NCBI GenBank assembly: GCA_036264135.1
Contig: DATARN010000064.1
Span: 62,001-126,000, forward strand
DNA from: DATARN01 sp036264135
GTDB lineage: Bacteria > Actinomycetota > Acidimicrobiia > Acidimicrobiales > Palsa-688
Length of the DNA stretch: 64,000 nt
Reading direction: 5' to 3'
Shown: positions 9,443-20,325 of the stretch, one piece after another
How positions within the stretch are numbered: the first letter of the stretch is position 1
Layout of the letters: each line of letters begins with the position of its first letter
Program-made: the position numbers and the translations under genes
The notes under the pieces: generated by a model
Database searches by the model: none
What the model saw: the letters and a program-made list of their open reading frames with translations, nothing else
What the model was told of the DNA's origin: nothing

Positions 9443-10987
9443 TTAGTTGACCAGCCGGGAGCGCCCCTCCCAGTACGGCTGGCGGAGCTTGAACTTCTGC
9501 AACTTCCCGGTGGCGGTGCGGGCCAGGGCGTCGCGGAACTCGACCCGCGTCGGGCACTTGAAGTGCGCCAGCCGGGACCGGGCGAATTCGATCAGCTCGG
9601 ACTCCGACGCCGGCGTGCCGGGCCGCAGCACCACCAGGGCGGTCACCGTCTCGCCCCATTGGTCGCTCGGGACGCCGATCACCGCCACCTCGGCCACCGC
9701 CGGGTGCTGGTAGAGGCAGTCCTCGACCTCGATGGAGGAGACGTTCTCGCCGCCGGAGATGATCACGTCCTTCTTGCGGTCGGAGATGACCAGGTAGCCG
9801 TGGTCCTCCACATGGCCGCCGTCGCCGGTGTGGAACCAGCCGCCGGCCAACGCCGCCGCCGTCTCCGTCGGCTGCTCCCAGTATCCGGCGAAGACGTGGT
9901 TGGCCCGGGCCAGGATCTCGCCGTCGGCGTCGACGGCGATGTCGACGCCCACCGCGGGAACGCCGGCCCGTGACAGCCGCCGGGCCCGCTCCCCGCCCTC
10001 CAAGGCATCCCACTCCTCCGGGGACCGGTTGATCGTCAACAGCGGTGCCGTCTCGGTGAGCCCGTAGATCTGGATGAACTCCCAGCCGAGCTCGCTCTCG
10101 ACCCGTTCGATGATCTTCGACGGCGGCGGGGCGCCGGCCACCACGATGCGGACCTGGTGGCGCCCGGGCACCTCCTCGCCCCGCGCCCGGCGCCGGGTGG
10201 CGGCGTCGAGCACCGCGGCCACGACGGCCGGCGCGCCGCACATCAAGGTGACGCCGTGGGCGGCCACGCGCCGCAGGATCTCGGCGCCGTCGACCTTGCG
10301 GACCACCACCTGCGGGCAGCCCATCCCGGTGACGGCGTAGGGCATCCCCCATCCGTTGCAATGGAACATGGGCAGGGTGTGCAGGTACACGTCACGGTCG
10401 CTCACCCCGACGTGCCAGCCGAACACGGCGGCGTTGAGCCAGCAGTTGCGGTGGGTGAGCTGCACGCCCTTGGGCCGGGCGGTGGTGCCGCTGGTGTAGT
10501 TGATGCTGGCGGTGGCGTCCTCGTCGGGCTCCCAGGGCGCCGGCTCCGCCTCGGCGGGGGCGAACAACTCCCGGTCGGCGTAGCCGTCGAGCACGATGCG
10601 CTCCTTGGCGGTCACCCCGCCGAGGGCGGCGTCGTACTCCGGGTCGACCAGCATCACCGACGCGCCCGAGTGCTCGATGATGTACTGCACCTCTTCGGTG
10701 TTCAGCCGGAAGTTGATGGGCACCAGCACCCGGCCGTAGCCGCTGACGCCGTAGAAGGCGGTCAGCATGCGGGCCGCGTTGGGGCTGACGACGGCGACCC
10801 GCTCGCCGTGGCCGACGCCCATTTCGTCGAGGCTGCGGGCCATGCCCCGGGCCCGGGCGGCCAGCTCCCGGTAGGTGATGGTGCCGAACGACCCGGCCGT
10901 CCCGGGCTCGTCGACGACGGCCGTCCGGTCCCCGTACACCAACTCGGCCCGGCGGAGAAAGTGGTCGATCGTAAGGGGGACTCGCAT
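9443..10987 (-). CDS. AMP-dependent acyl-CoA ligase (fatty-acid–CoA ligase)
   Basis: Activates a carboxylic acid as acyl-AMP and then as acyl-CoA. The 514-residue ANL-superfamily enzyme shows the P-loop NYTSGTTARPKGVQLTH, the QIYGLTETAP motif, GWFHTGDGG, SDRKKDVIISGGENVSS (hinge) and the C-terminal catalytic Lys region TATGKLQKFKLR. I choose ATG 10987: a TACAGT box ends exactly 7 bases before it, a leaderless arrangement; an alternative GTG at 10996 would overlap that box. Acyl chain length is unknown. It may belong with the acyl-CoA dehydrogenase type metabolism seen at the window start, but the two are not adjacent. Confidence 0.9.
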   Translation of the reverse strand: MRVPLTIDHFLRRAELVYGDRTAVVDEPGTAGSFGTITYRELAARARGMARSLDEMGVGHGERVAVVSPNAARMLTAFYGVSGYGRVLVPINFRLNTEEVQYIIEHSGASVMLVDPEYDAALGGVTAKERIVLDGYADRELFAPAEAEPAPWEPDEDATASINYTSGTTARPKGVQLTHRNCWLNAAVFGWHVGVSDRDVYLHTLPMFHCNGWGMPYAVTGMGCPQVVVRKVDGAEILRRVAAHGVTLMCGAPAVVAAVLDAATRRRARGEEVPGRHQVRIVVAGAPPPSKIIERVESELGWEFIQIYGLTETAPLLTINRSPEEWDALEGGERARRLSRAGVPAVGVDIAVDADGEILARANHVFAGYWEQPTETAAALAGGWFHTGDGGHVEDHGYLVISDRKKDVIISGGENVSSIEVEDCLYQHPAVAEVAVIGVPSDQWGETVTALVVLRPGTPASESELIEFARSRLAHFKCPTRVEFRDALARTATGKLQKFKLRQPYWEGRSRLVN

Positions 10988-10994
10988 GGTCCCC

Positions 10995-11000
10995 ACTGTA
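10995..11000 (-). promoter_or_regulatory. -10 box of the acyl-CoA ligase gene (leaderless)
   Basis: TACAGT read leftward, 7 bases before ATG 10987. Confidence 0.5.
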
Positions 11001-11110
11001 ATTTCACCTGGTCAGAAGGGCGGGGAAAAGGGGGCCGGTACCTTCGGCCACTGTTTCCGCCAACGGCGCCTTCTCGTCACCTATTCGGCGCTCATGAAGG
11101 GCCCGACCGC

Positions 11111-11116
11111 TATCCT
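11111..11116 (+). promoter_or_regulatory. -10 box of the GT28 fusion gene (leaderless)
   Basis: TATCCT followed by 7 bases and GTG 11124. It decides the start of the following gene, whose frame is open much further upstream. Confidence 0.5.
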
Positions 11117-11123
11117 CTCGACC

Positions 11124-13205
11124 GTGCGGTCCCGTGTCCTCGTGGTGTCTGCCAGCATGGGAGCAGGCCACGACGGCGCCGCCCGGGAACTGGTGCGCCG
11201 GCTACGGGCCGAGGGGGAAGAGGCGGAGATGCGGGACTTCCTCACCTCGGCCCCGTTGCGCATCGGATCGCTGCTGAAATCGAGCTACTCGTTCCAGATG
11301 CGCTACGTCTCGTGGAGCTACGACCTCACCTACAAGCTGTGCTACCGCCTGCCGGCGCTGTGCCCGCCCATCGGGATGGTCATGGCCCGCCTGACCGGTC
11401 CCCGCCTGCTGCGCTGGGCCACCGAGTACCGGGCCGACGTGGTCGTGTCGACCTACCCGTTGACCACCGTGGTGCTCGGTCAGCTGCGCCAGCGCGGCGC
11501 CCTGGACGTTCCGGCGATCAACTTCATCACCGACTTCGGCGTCCACCCGTTGTGGACCCACCCGGGGATCGACCTGAACCTGGCGGTCCACACCCGCCCG
11601 GCGGCGGCCGCCGCCGCCCATAGCGGGCGGCCGGCCATCGCCACCGGACCGATGGTGTCGCCCCGCTTCGCCGCCGTCCAGGACCGCGACGCCGCCCGGG
11701 CCGAGCTGGACCTGGGTCCCGACGACCGGGCGGTGCTGATCGTGTCGGGCTCCTGGGGGGTCGGCGATGTGGCCAGCACCTTCCGGACCATCGCCGCCAG
11801 CGAGGGATTCGTCCCCGTCGTCGTCTGCGGCCGGGACGAGCGGCTACGCGAGCGGCTCTCCCGCATACCCGGCGGGCGGGTCCTCGGCTGGACCGACAAC
11901 ATGCCGGCCCTGATGGCGGCGGCCGACGCCCTGGTGGAGAACGCCGGCGGCCTGACCGCCATGGAGGCGTTGTCGGTCGGACTGCCGATCATCAGCTTCC
12001 ATCCCATCGCCGGCCACGGCAAGGAGAACACCGCCGAGATGCAGGCGGCCGGCGTCAGCCAGGTCGCTCGCACGCCGGAGCAGCTCCTGGCCTACCTCGA
12101 CGAGGTCACGGCTCCCGGGGTGGTCCGACAGGCCATGGTCGACGCCGGGCAGGCCATGTTCGTGACCGACCCGACGCGGTTTGTGCGGCTGGCCGCCCGC
12201 GTGGGCGCCGCCGGTCTGGCCGACCGGGAGCTGCTGGCAGGCGTGGCGTCGGGCGGCGACGAGGCCGACCTGGACGAGCTGGCGGGCATCGCCAGTGGGG
12301 TGGGCTTCGATCCGGCCGCCGAGCTGCGGGCCCTGTTGGCCGACGCCGCGCATGAGGCGCCGCTGGCCCCCGTGATCCCCATCGGCGCCGCCCGCGACGA
12401 GCGCGAGGCGGCGGTCCTGGCCGCCACGGGAACCGACGACGCCACCCCGGACCGACCGGCGGTCGGTGGGGAGGACGTGGACGTTTCTCCCGTCGGAGCG
12501 GACCGAGGGCGCCGCCGGCCCCGGCGGCCGTCGGTCGCGGTGGCCCGCCTGGCGGCGCTGGCCGCCGCCATCCCCCTGATCTGGGCCGGGCTGACCTCGG
12601 GTGTGGCCGCGGCCACGTCCTTCGGCGCCGGCGTGGCCCACCCTCCGAGCCACTCGGGCAACGTGGCCTATCTGGGCGTCCGGCTCGACCCCTCGCAGCT
12701 CCCCGACGCCGGCATCGCCCAGCAGCTCGTCGCCCTGCACGCCACCGCGGTCGTCGACGAGCAGACTGCGGCCAGCGACCCGACCGACGTGCAGCGCCTG
12801 GTCGGCCTCGGCATCGACGTCGAAAACGGGGGCGCCGGCGCCCACTTCGACCGCCTCGGCCATCACGTCGGCCAGTCGCCGTGGCGGCGGGCGGACGGCG
12901 ACATCGCCGCCAGCCACTTCCTGTCCCGGATCGCGGGACAGCCGGTGAAGCTGTTCGTTCCCGGCCGGCGCCTCAACGCCTTTGACCTGGTCGCCTGCTA
13001 CGGAGCCCACAACAAGACGGTGGTGCCCGACGCCACCGTGCAGGCGGTCGACGCCGACGGGTTGACCCACCTCACCGCCCGCCACACCTACATGGTCAAC
13101 GGATCCAACGCCACCCCCGCCCAGGTGCGGGTCGTCCTCGACCAGCTGGCGGCGGTGCTGGCCCAGTCGAACCTTTCCGGCGCCCCGCTGTCCGCCCTGG
13201 CGTGA
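11124..13205 (+). CDS. GT28/MGDG-synthase-like glycosyltransferase fused to a membrane helix and a degenerate deacetylase-like domain
   Basis: A 693-residue protein with two parts. Residues 1 to about 400 resemble GT28/MGDG-synthase enzymes that glycosylate diacylglycerol: N-terminal SASMGAGHDGAA and a donor-binding NAGGLTAMEALSVGLPII with GHGKENT at about 272-300. After an acidic and Arg-rich linker comes a single hydrophobic segment (about 470-497) and then about 190 residues predicted outside, with features reminiscent of a polysaccharide-deacetylase barrel but without the catalytic TFDDG and HxxxH motifs. The next gene is a complete deacetylase, so both may act in envelope polymer synthesis. 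The GTG at 11124 is fixed by a leaderless promoter. Confidence 0.75.
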   Translation: MRSRVLVVSASMGAGHDGAARELVRRLRAEGEEAEMRDFLTSAPLRIGSLLKSSYSFQMRYVSWSYDLTYKLCYRLPALCPPIGMVMARLTGPRLLRWATEYRADVVVSTYPLTTVVLGQLRQRGALDVPAINFITDFGVHPLWTHPGIDLNLAVHTRPAAAAAAHSGRPAIATGPMVSPRFAAVQDRDAARAELDLGPDDRAVLIVSGSWGVGDVASTFRTIAASEGFVPVVVCGRDERLRERLSRIPGGRVLGWTDNMPALMAAADALVENAGGLTAMEALSVGLPIISFHPIAGHGKENTAEMQAAGVSQVARTPEQLLAYLDEVTAPGVVRQAMVDAGQAMFVTDPTRFVRLAARVGAAGLADRELLAGVASGGDEADLDELAGIASGVGFDPAAELRALLADAAHEAPLAPVIPIGAARDEREAAVLAATGTDDATPDRPAVGGEDVDVSPVGADRGRRRPRRPSVAVARLAALAAAIPLIWAGLTSGVAAATSFGAGVAHPPSHSGNVAYLGVRLDPSQLPDAGIAQQLVALHATAVVDEQTAASDPTDVQRLVGLGIDVENGGAGAHFDRLGHHVGQSPWRRADGDIAASHFLSRIAGQPVKLFVPGRRLNAFDLVACYGAHNKTVVPDATVQAVDADGLTHLTARHTYMVNGSNATPAQVRVVLDQLAAVLAQSNLSGAPLSALA

Positions 13206-13218
13206 TACCCCCCCGGAC

Positions 13219-13953
13219 GTGAGAACGAGCCGCCTGCTGGTCGCCGGCGGGGGCGTGGTGGTGGCCGGGGCCACCGTCGGCCACCTGCTGCCGGCCGTCA
13301 CCACCTGGCGTGGCCTGCGGTGCTGGGCCACCCCCGGGCTGGCCGGGGTGGGCCAGGCCAACCACGTGGCATTGACATTCGACGACGGCCCCGACCCGCT
13401 GTCGACCCCGGCGTTCTTGGACCAGCTCGACCGCCTGGGCTGGCAGGCCACCTTCTTCCTGCTCGGCTCCATGGTCCGCCGCTCGCCGGCGCTGGCGGCC
13501 GAGCTGGCGTCGCGGGGCCACGAGGTCGGGGTGCACGGCGACGAGCACCGCAGCCACCTCCACCGCTCGCCGGCCGCCATTCGCGACGACGTGGCCCGGG
13601 CCCGTGACTCCATCGCCGAGGCGACCGGGGTGGCGCCGGTTTGGTTCCGGCCCCCCTACGGGGCGCTGTCGCTCGGCAGCCTGACCGCCGCCCGCCAGCT
13701 GGACCTGCAGACAGTGCTGTGGACCACCTGGGGTCGCGACTGGCGCGCCGAGGCCACGGCATCCACGGTCGTGGCCGATGTGGCCGACGGGCTGCGGCCC
13801 GGGGCGACGGTGTTGCTGCACGACTCCGATTGCACCTCGGCCCCCGAAAGTTGGCGCGCCGCCCTCGGGGCGCTGCCGCCCATGGCGGCACTGTTTTCCC
13901 AGCGGGGGCTCAGCGTCGGGCCGCTCGGCCAGCACGGCCTGCGGGCGGCGTGA
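13219..13953 (+). CDS. polysaccharide deacetylase, NodB family
   Basis: A 244-residue metal-dependent de-N-acetylase of envelope sugars (CE4). An N-terminal hydrophobic stretch (RLLVAGGGVVVAGATVG) directs it to the membrane or outside. The NodB motifs are intact: TFDDGPDP at 53-60 (catalytic base and metal Asp), HGDEH at 106-110 (metal histidines), RPPYG at 144-148, a W/GRDW strand and LLHDSD. It starts 13 bases after the GT28 fusion gene, so the two are probably one transcript. The likely substrate is peptidoglycan or another GlcNAc polymer; this is not shown by the sequence. Confidence 0.9.
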   Translation: MRTSRLLVAGGGVVVAGATVGHLLPAVTTWRGLRCWATPGLAGVGQANHVALTFDDGPDPLSTPAFLDQLDRLGWQATFFLLGSMVRRSPALAAELASRGHEVGVHGDEHRSHLHRSPAAIRDDVARARDSIAEATGVAPVWFRPPYGALSLGSLTAARQLDLQTVLWTTWGRDWRAEATASTVVADVADGLRPGATVLLHDSDCTSAPESWRAALGALPPMAALFSQRGLSVGPLGQHGLRAA

Positions 13954-13958
13954 CGCCG

Positions 13959-13980
13959 GCCGGCGAACCGGCCCCCTTTT
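13959..13980 (+). terminator. probable terminator after the deacetylase gene
   Basis: A short GCCGG-CGAA-CCGGC hairpin followed by CCCCTTTT. The stem is only 5 bp but GC-only, with a short T-run. Confidence 0.5.
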
Positions 13981-13989
13981 CCCACCTCA

Positions 13990-14502
13990 TCACGGCACGT
14001 CATGTCCGGCGGGTCGCCGGGCGCAGATTCGCTGCACGCGGGCCGGCCCGGGCACGACCAGTTCCTCCTCGGCCACAACGTGGAGCCGGCCGGCGACGGC
14101 GGCTCGCAGCTCGCCCGGCTGGAGAAGGAAGTCGGGCCGGGTCGGGCGGCCGAACTGCTGGTGGCCCTCGGTGAAGGTCTCGTAGATCAGCACGCCGCCC
14201 GAGGCGACGGCCGCCACGATGGCCGGCAGCAGCGGCCGGTGCAGGTAGTTGGTGCACACCACGCCGGCGAACTGCTGGCCGGCGACGGGAAACGGGCTCC
14301 CGTCCTCCAGGTCGGCGGCGACGGACGTCAGCGCCGGGTCGTCGATGTCCGCCAGGCCGCTCACGTCTCGGTCGATGGCCACGACAGGCCGACCCTGGCC
14401 GAGGAAGTAGCGGGTGTGACGCCCCGGCCCGCAGGCGACGTCGAGGATGGGGCCGGGGGGGATAAGGGGCGTGCAGCGGGTAACCCACTCCGACGGTCCG
14501 AT
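13990..14502 (-). CDS. class I SAM-dependent methyltransferase, probable AUC start
   Basis: The frame encodes a complete small methyltransferase: SEWVTRCTPL, the SAM loop ILDVACGPGRHTRYFL, VVAIDRD (acidic end of beta-2), DLEDGSPFPVAGQQFAGVV and TNYLHRPLL. From the preceding in-frame stop (within the exporter gene) down to the SAM loop there is no ATG, GTG, TTG or CTG. The first canonical start (GTG 14382) would delete the SAM loop. An ATC at 14502, five bases after the exporter's TAG stop, gives a 170-residue protein of normal layout. A base-calling or assembly error is the alternative explanation. The target molecule is unknown. Confidence 0.7.
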   Translation of the reverse strand: MGPSEWVTRCTPLIPPGPILDVACGPGRHTRYFLGQGRPVVAIDRDVSGLADIDDPALTSVAADLEDGSPFPVAGQQFAGVVCTNYLHRPLLPAIVAAVASGGVLIYETFTEGHQQFGRPTRPDFLLQPGELRAAVAGRLHVVAEEELVVPGPARVQRICARRPAGHDVP

Positions 14503-14507
14503 GGCGG

Positions 14508-16121
14508 CTAGCTCTCGGCGGCGGGGACGAGATCCTCGGGCAGGACGGGCGCGCCCACGGTGACCGCGTCGGAGGCGGCCATCGGCGCCTCGTCACCGGC
14601 CCGTGCGGGCAGCCAGCGGAACACCCCGATGGCGGCCACCAGGAGCACCGCCGCGCCGACGAGGGCCGACAGGTGGAAGGCGTCCATGAAGGTGTGCTTG
14701 GCCACGGTGCTGATCGTGGCGGCGTAGGGGTGGCCCAGCGGGCTGGCCGCCACGCGCAGCGCCGAGACCACGTCGGGTTTGGCCGCCGCCACCACCGGAG
14801 CCGGGAGGTGGTGCGCCGGGCCGGCGGAGGCGAAGACGCTGCGGTACCGCGACGCCAGGATCGAGCCGAGGACGGCCACCCCGATGGCCCCGCCCGTCTG
14901 GCGGGTGGTGTCGTTCATGGCCGACCCCACACCCGCCTTGTTCCGGGGGAGGGAGCCCATGATGGAGTCGGTCGCGGGGGCCATGACGTTGCCCATCCCG
15001 AAGGACATGATCAGGGTGATGCCGATGATCTCCCACAGCGGCGAGTTGTCCGCCAGCAGGGCGAAGGCGGCCAGCGCCACGGCGACGACCAGCAGGCCGA
15101 AGCCGACCACGACCTTGTTGCCGAGCCGCTGGGTGACGAACGCCGACGCCGGCGCCACGATCATGAGGACGAGCGCCTGGGGGATCAACAGCGCCCCGGC
15201 TTTCAGCGGACTGAAGCCGTGCACCGACTGGAAGTACTGGGTGAGCACGAACAGCGACCCGAACAGGGAAAAGAAGGTGAGGGAGATGGCGACGCTGGCG
15301 GCGGTGAACCGGGGGTTCTCGAAGAACCGCATGTCCAGCATGGGGCTCGAGTAGTGCAGCTCCCAGAACACGAATCCGACCAGGACGGCGAGCCCCAGCG
15401 CCACGCCGAGGATCGTGGCGGGCGAGCCCCAGCCCCGCAGCGGCGCCTCGATGATGGCCCACAGCAGCGCGGCCAGCCCGGCGATGGAGAGAATGGCGCC
15501 GACGGGATCGAGCTTCGGTGCCGAGGGGTCCTTCGAGTCGGGCACCAGGTAGAAGCCGCCCAGCAGGGCGACGGCCACGATAGGCAGGTTCACGAAGAAC
15601 ACCGAGCCCCAGTAGAAATGGCTGAGGAGGAAGCCGCCGGCGACCGGCCCGATGCCGATGCCCAGGGCGGACACGCCGGCCCACACGCCGATGGCCTTGC
15701 CCCGCTCCACCGGGTCGGTGAACACGTTGGTGATGATGGACAGCGTCGCCGGCATGATGAACGCCCCGCCGATGCCCATGAACGCCCGGGTGGCGATGAG
15801 GACGCTGGTCGAGCCGGACAGCGCCGAGGCGAGGGATCCCAGGCCGAACAGCGCCAAGCCGAGCGCCAGCGCCTTGTACCGCCCGAACCGGTCGCCGAGG
15901 GAGCCGGCGGTGAGCAGGAGGCCGGCGAAGACCAGGGTGTAGACGTCGACGATCCACTGCAGGGAGCTGGTGGTGGCGTGCAGCTGCCGGCCGAGGGTTG
16001 GGAGGGCCACGTTCAAGATGGTGTTGTCGAGACCGATCACCATCAGGCTCAGGCAGAGGATCCCGAGCGACGCCCAGCGGAGTCGGTGCATCCGGTCGCG
16101 GTCTAGGTCAATCGTTCGCAT
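14508..16121 (-). CDS. MFS drug/solute exporter, 14-TM EmrB/QacA (DHA2) type
   Basis: A 537-residue membrane transporter driven by the proton gradient. It has about 14 hydrophobic segments, the MFS loop GSLGDRFGRYKAL between TM2 and TM3, the antiporter motif region GIGIGPVAGGFL in TM5, and NDTTRQTGGAIGVAVLGS typical of the EmrB group. The start is ATG at 16121, with no good Shine-Dalgarno close by. The methyltransferase follows five bases after its stop. Multidrug export is the usual role; the substrate here is unknown. Confidence 0.88.
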   Translation of the reverse strand: MRTIDLDRDRMHRLRWASLGILCLSLMVIGLDNTILNVALPTLGRQLHATTSSLQWIVDVYTLVFAGLLLTAGSLGDRFGRYKALALGLALFGLGSLASALSGSTSVLIATRAFMGIGGAFIMPATLSIITNVFTDPVERGKAIGVWAGVSALGIGIGPVAGGFLLSHFYWGSVFFVNLPIVAVALLGGFYLVPDSKDPSAPKLDPVGAILSIAGLAALLWAIIEAPLRGWGSPATILGVALGLAVLVGFVFWELHYSSPMLDMRFFENPRFTAASVAISLTFFSLFGSLFVLTQYFQSVHGFSPLKAGALLIPQALVLMIVAPASAFVTQRLGNKVVVGFGLLVVAVALAAFALLADNSPLWEIIGITLIMSFGMGNVMAPATDSIMGSLPRNKAGVGSAMNDTTRQTGGAIGVAVLGSILASRYRSVFASAGPAHHLPAPVVAAAKPDVVSALRVAASPLGHPYAATISTVAKHTFMDAFHLSALVGAAVLLVAAIGVFRWLPARAGDEAPMAASDAVTVGAPVLPEDLVPAAES

Positions 16122-16160
16122 CGGCCTTGACCAACGCCTCCCCGGCGGGTTCCATTCCGA

Positions 16161-16166
16161 TACGGT
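16161..16166 (+). promoter_or_regulatory. -10 box of the VOC gene (leaderless)
   Basis: TACGGT, 8 bases before ATG 16175. It selects this start over an open frame reaching further upstream. Confidence 0.45.
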
Positions 16167-16174
16167 CCCGTTCC

Positions 16175-16540
16175 ATGGTCGACGCCGTGGTGGGGATCCG
16201 GGCCAACCTCGAGGTCCGCGATGTGGCTGCCTCGATGGACTTCTACCGCCGCACCCTGGGCATGGAGGCCGTCACCACCATGGGGACACCGCCCACCTTC
16301 GCCATCGTGGTCGCCGGTTCCGCTTCCCTCGGTCTGGTTGAGGCGGAAGCGCCGGCGGTGGCGGGCGTCGTGGCGGTGTACGTCGACGTCACCGACGTGG
16401 CGGCCGCCTTGGCGCGCTGCCAGCAGGCGGGTGCGGAGATCACCATGGAGCTCACCACCCACCCCTGGGGGATGCGGGACTTCGTGATGCGTGACCCTGA
16501 CGGCCATCAGGTGGCCATCGGTTCCCCGAGTCCGGGCTAG
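16175..16540 (+). CDS. VOC (glyoxalase/bleomycin-resistance) family protein
   Basis: A 121-residue single-unit VOC protein with two beta-alpha-beta-beta-beta modules: RANLEVRDVAASMDFYRRTLG at the start and FVMRDPDGHQVAIGSP at the end, the usual C-terminal phrase. Members act as lyases, isomerases, dioxygenases or as drug-binding immunity proteins. It is divergent from the exporter gene, which would suit resistance, but this is inference. The stop overlaps the stop of the convergent GH25-like gene. Confidence 0.8.
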   Translation: MVDAVVGIRANLEVRDVAASMDFYRRTLGMEAVTTMGTPPTFAIVVAGSASLGLVEAEAPAVAGVVAVYVDVTDVAAALARCQQAGAEITMELTTHPWGMRDFVMRDPDGHQVAIGSPSPG

Positions 16541-17307
16541 TGCTTCCGCCCGGCCAGCCAGTTGAGGATGTTCTGCAGCAACTGGGTGAGCAGCGGCGGC
16601 GGCGGAAGGGGCGGCGGCGGCGCCACCCCGGGGCAGAGGTAGTCGAAGTCAAACGCCGTGGTGAACTGCGTCATGACGACCGGGCCGCCGGTAAAGGACC
16701 GGCCGGCGGCGCAGAAGCCGGGAGCCTCCGCCGCGCTGCGCGCGCCCGGCACCCAATTGGGCACCGAGGGAATCTGGGCGCCGCCGGTGATCAGTCCCCA
16801 CTGGTAGCGGGTGGAGTAGATCCCGACGTCGACCTGCTGGCCGCGGAGGTAGGCGAGGGCGCCGGCGATGACCGAGGTGTTGGCCCCAGTGTCACCGGAC
16901 CACGAGTTGGCGGTCTCCACGTCCAGCCACCACTGGCGGCCCGGGCCGGCGGCCACGTGCGAGGTGGCATAGGAGTAGGCGTCCCGGGCGGCGTCGGCGC
17001 CGTAGCCGAACGCCGCGGCCTGGGAGACCCCGGGATTGGCGGTGTTCATGTAGAACTCGACGGTGCCCGACGCCGCCGCCCAGCGGAACTCCGAGACGAG
17101 GCAGGGGTTGGCGGTGAAGGGACGGCCGTCGTTGACACCGATGATGGCGAAGGCCGGGGTGGCGGGATACGCCTGGCCGCACTGGGGGAACGAGATGTCG
17201 CTGCCCAAGCCGGGGGCGGCGCCGGCGCGCTGGGTCACCGCGGGGAGCGCCCCGGCTGCCAGCAGGACGGCCGCCGCCGCCACCGTTAGACCCCGTGCTC
17301 GGCCCAT
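16537..17307 (-). CDS. secreted GH25-like (lysozyme-fold) protein
   Basis: A 256-residue secreted protein. The signal peptide is residues 1-30 (LTVAAAAVLLAAGALPAVTQRAGA), followed by about 195 residues resembling the glycoside-hydrolase-25-like proteins common in actinobacteria: GSDISFPQCG, FAIIGVNDGRPFTANPC, WWLDVETANSWS with candidate catalytic DxE, and VGIYSTRYQW. A proline-rich spacer (PPPPLPPPP) and a short amphipathic tail close the protein, perhaps for wall contact. Peptidoglycan is the probable target; activity is not proven. The ATG lies 9 bases after a TAGCCT box. Confidence 0.7.
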   Translation of the reverse strand: MGRARGLTVAAAAVLLAAGALPAVTQRAGAAPGLGSDISFPQCGQAYPATPAFAIIGVNDGRPFTANPCLVSEFRWAAASGTVEFYMNTANPGVSQAAAFGYGADAARDAYSYATSHVAAGPGRQWWLDVETANSWSGDTGANTSVIAGALAYLRGQQVDVGIYSTRYQWGLITGGAQIPSVPNWVPGARSAAEAPGFCAAGRSFTGGPVVMTQFTTAFDFDYLCPGVAPPPPLPPPPLLTQLLQNILNWLAGRKH

Positions 17308-17359
17308 GCGCCCGGCAGGCTAGACGGGATTGCCGGCGGCGGCGTGCCAAGCTGGCGCG

Positions 17360-18037
17360 GTGAGGGTCGCGGGGCTGGCGGTGATCCTGCTGGCCGCCGG
17401 TTGCAGCCTGAGCCCGCCGGCGACCGTGAGCCGGCAGCTGCCGGTGCAGGCCAGCTCCTTCGCCCTGGCGGAGATGGTGCGCCGGGTGGGGCTCAGCCGG
17501 GTGATCCTGTCCGACCACGCCGCGCTGGTAGCCGACTCCGCCGTCGCCGGCCCGCAGTGGCTCGACCCCGTCGCCGTCCAGGCGGTGCCCGCCATGGTCG
17601 CCGCCTTCTTGGCGGACCACGACCCGGGCGGGCGCTCGGTCTATGCCGCCGCCGCCCGGGCTTACGCCGCCCAGCTCGGGGCGCTGGAGATCGACTATCG
17701 CAGCAGCCTGGCGGACTGCGCCCGCCCCGACCTGATCACCGCCGATACCGCCTTTGCCCCCACGGCGGCCCGGTACGGGTTCGTCGACCACGCCGCCTCC
17801 GCTCCCGGTGTCGCCGACCTGATCCGGCGCGAGCGGATCCCCGTCGTCTTCACCGAGACGGGTGCGTCGGCGAATACGGTGCCCCAGGTGGCGGCCGCCA
17901 CCGGCGCTCGAGTGGAGCAGCTCGACACCACCCGGGTCCGCACGCCGGCCGAGGCCGCCCGGGGCGCCACCTACCTGTCCCTCATGACCGACAACCTGGC
18001 CAAGCTGCGCACCGCCCTCGCCTGCGCCGCCGCCTAG
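17360..18037 (+). CDS. ZnuA/TroA-like metal-binding lipoprotein with altered metal site
   Basis: A 225-residue lipoprotein homologous to zinc/manganese ABC binding proteins. The lipobox LLAAGC places the acylated Cys near residue 16 when started at GTG 17360. The fold is recognisable from WLDP, the spacing of the helical backbone, VVFTETGASANTVPQVA and the closing YLSLMTDNLAKLRTAL. The ligand His before WLDP is Gln (GPQWLDP), the position usually HDAF reads ADTAF, and the His-rich loop is absent. No permease or ATPase gene is adjacent. It may bind another ligand or act as a sensor or chaperone. Confidence 0.72.
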   Translation: MRVAGLAVILLAAGCSLSPPATVSRQLPVQASSFALAEMVRRVGLSRVILSDHAALVADSAVAGPQWLDPVAVQAVPAMVAAFLADHDPGGRSVYAAAARAYAAQLGALEIDYRSSLADCARPDLITADTAFAPTAARYGFVDHAASAPGVADLIRRERIPVVFTETGASANTVPQVAAATGARVEQLDTTRVRTPAEAARGATYLSLMTDNLAKLRTALACAAA

Positions 18038-18057
18038 TTGCGCCGATGACGCCGCCC

Positions 18058-20169
<2,112 letters not shown>

Positions 20170-20288
20170 AGGGTTGTTCTCATGGTAGGACCGGCCCGCC
20201 TCTCCGGGCCGGGTGACGCCGGTCACGCTGCCCCGCCGGCAGCACCGCCCGGCCGGGTAGCCGAACGGTGCTTTGTGCCGATCCATGG

Positions 20289-20317
20289 TTGCCTCATTTG
20301 CCCGGATCGCCTACGGT
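20289..20317 (+). promoter_or_regulatory. promoter of the Ser/Gly-rich surface protein gene
   Basis: TTGCCT (20289-20294), a 17-base spacer and TACGGT (20312-20317), followed by 8 bases and GTG 20326. It is one of the few leaderless promoters here with a fair -35 box, and it supports the plus-strand gene over the antisense frame. Confidence 0.55.
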
Positions 20318-20325
20318 GACCGCCA

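Noticed and set aside
14382..14502. GTG 14382 as the true start of the methyltransferase
   Set aside because: It would remove the SAM-binding loop LDVACGPGRH, which is fully conserved in the same frame upstream.
14673..16106. 477-codon frame opposite the first MFS exporter
   Set aside because: Shadow of a clear 14-segment transporter; the translation is Asp/Gly/Arg/His-rich.
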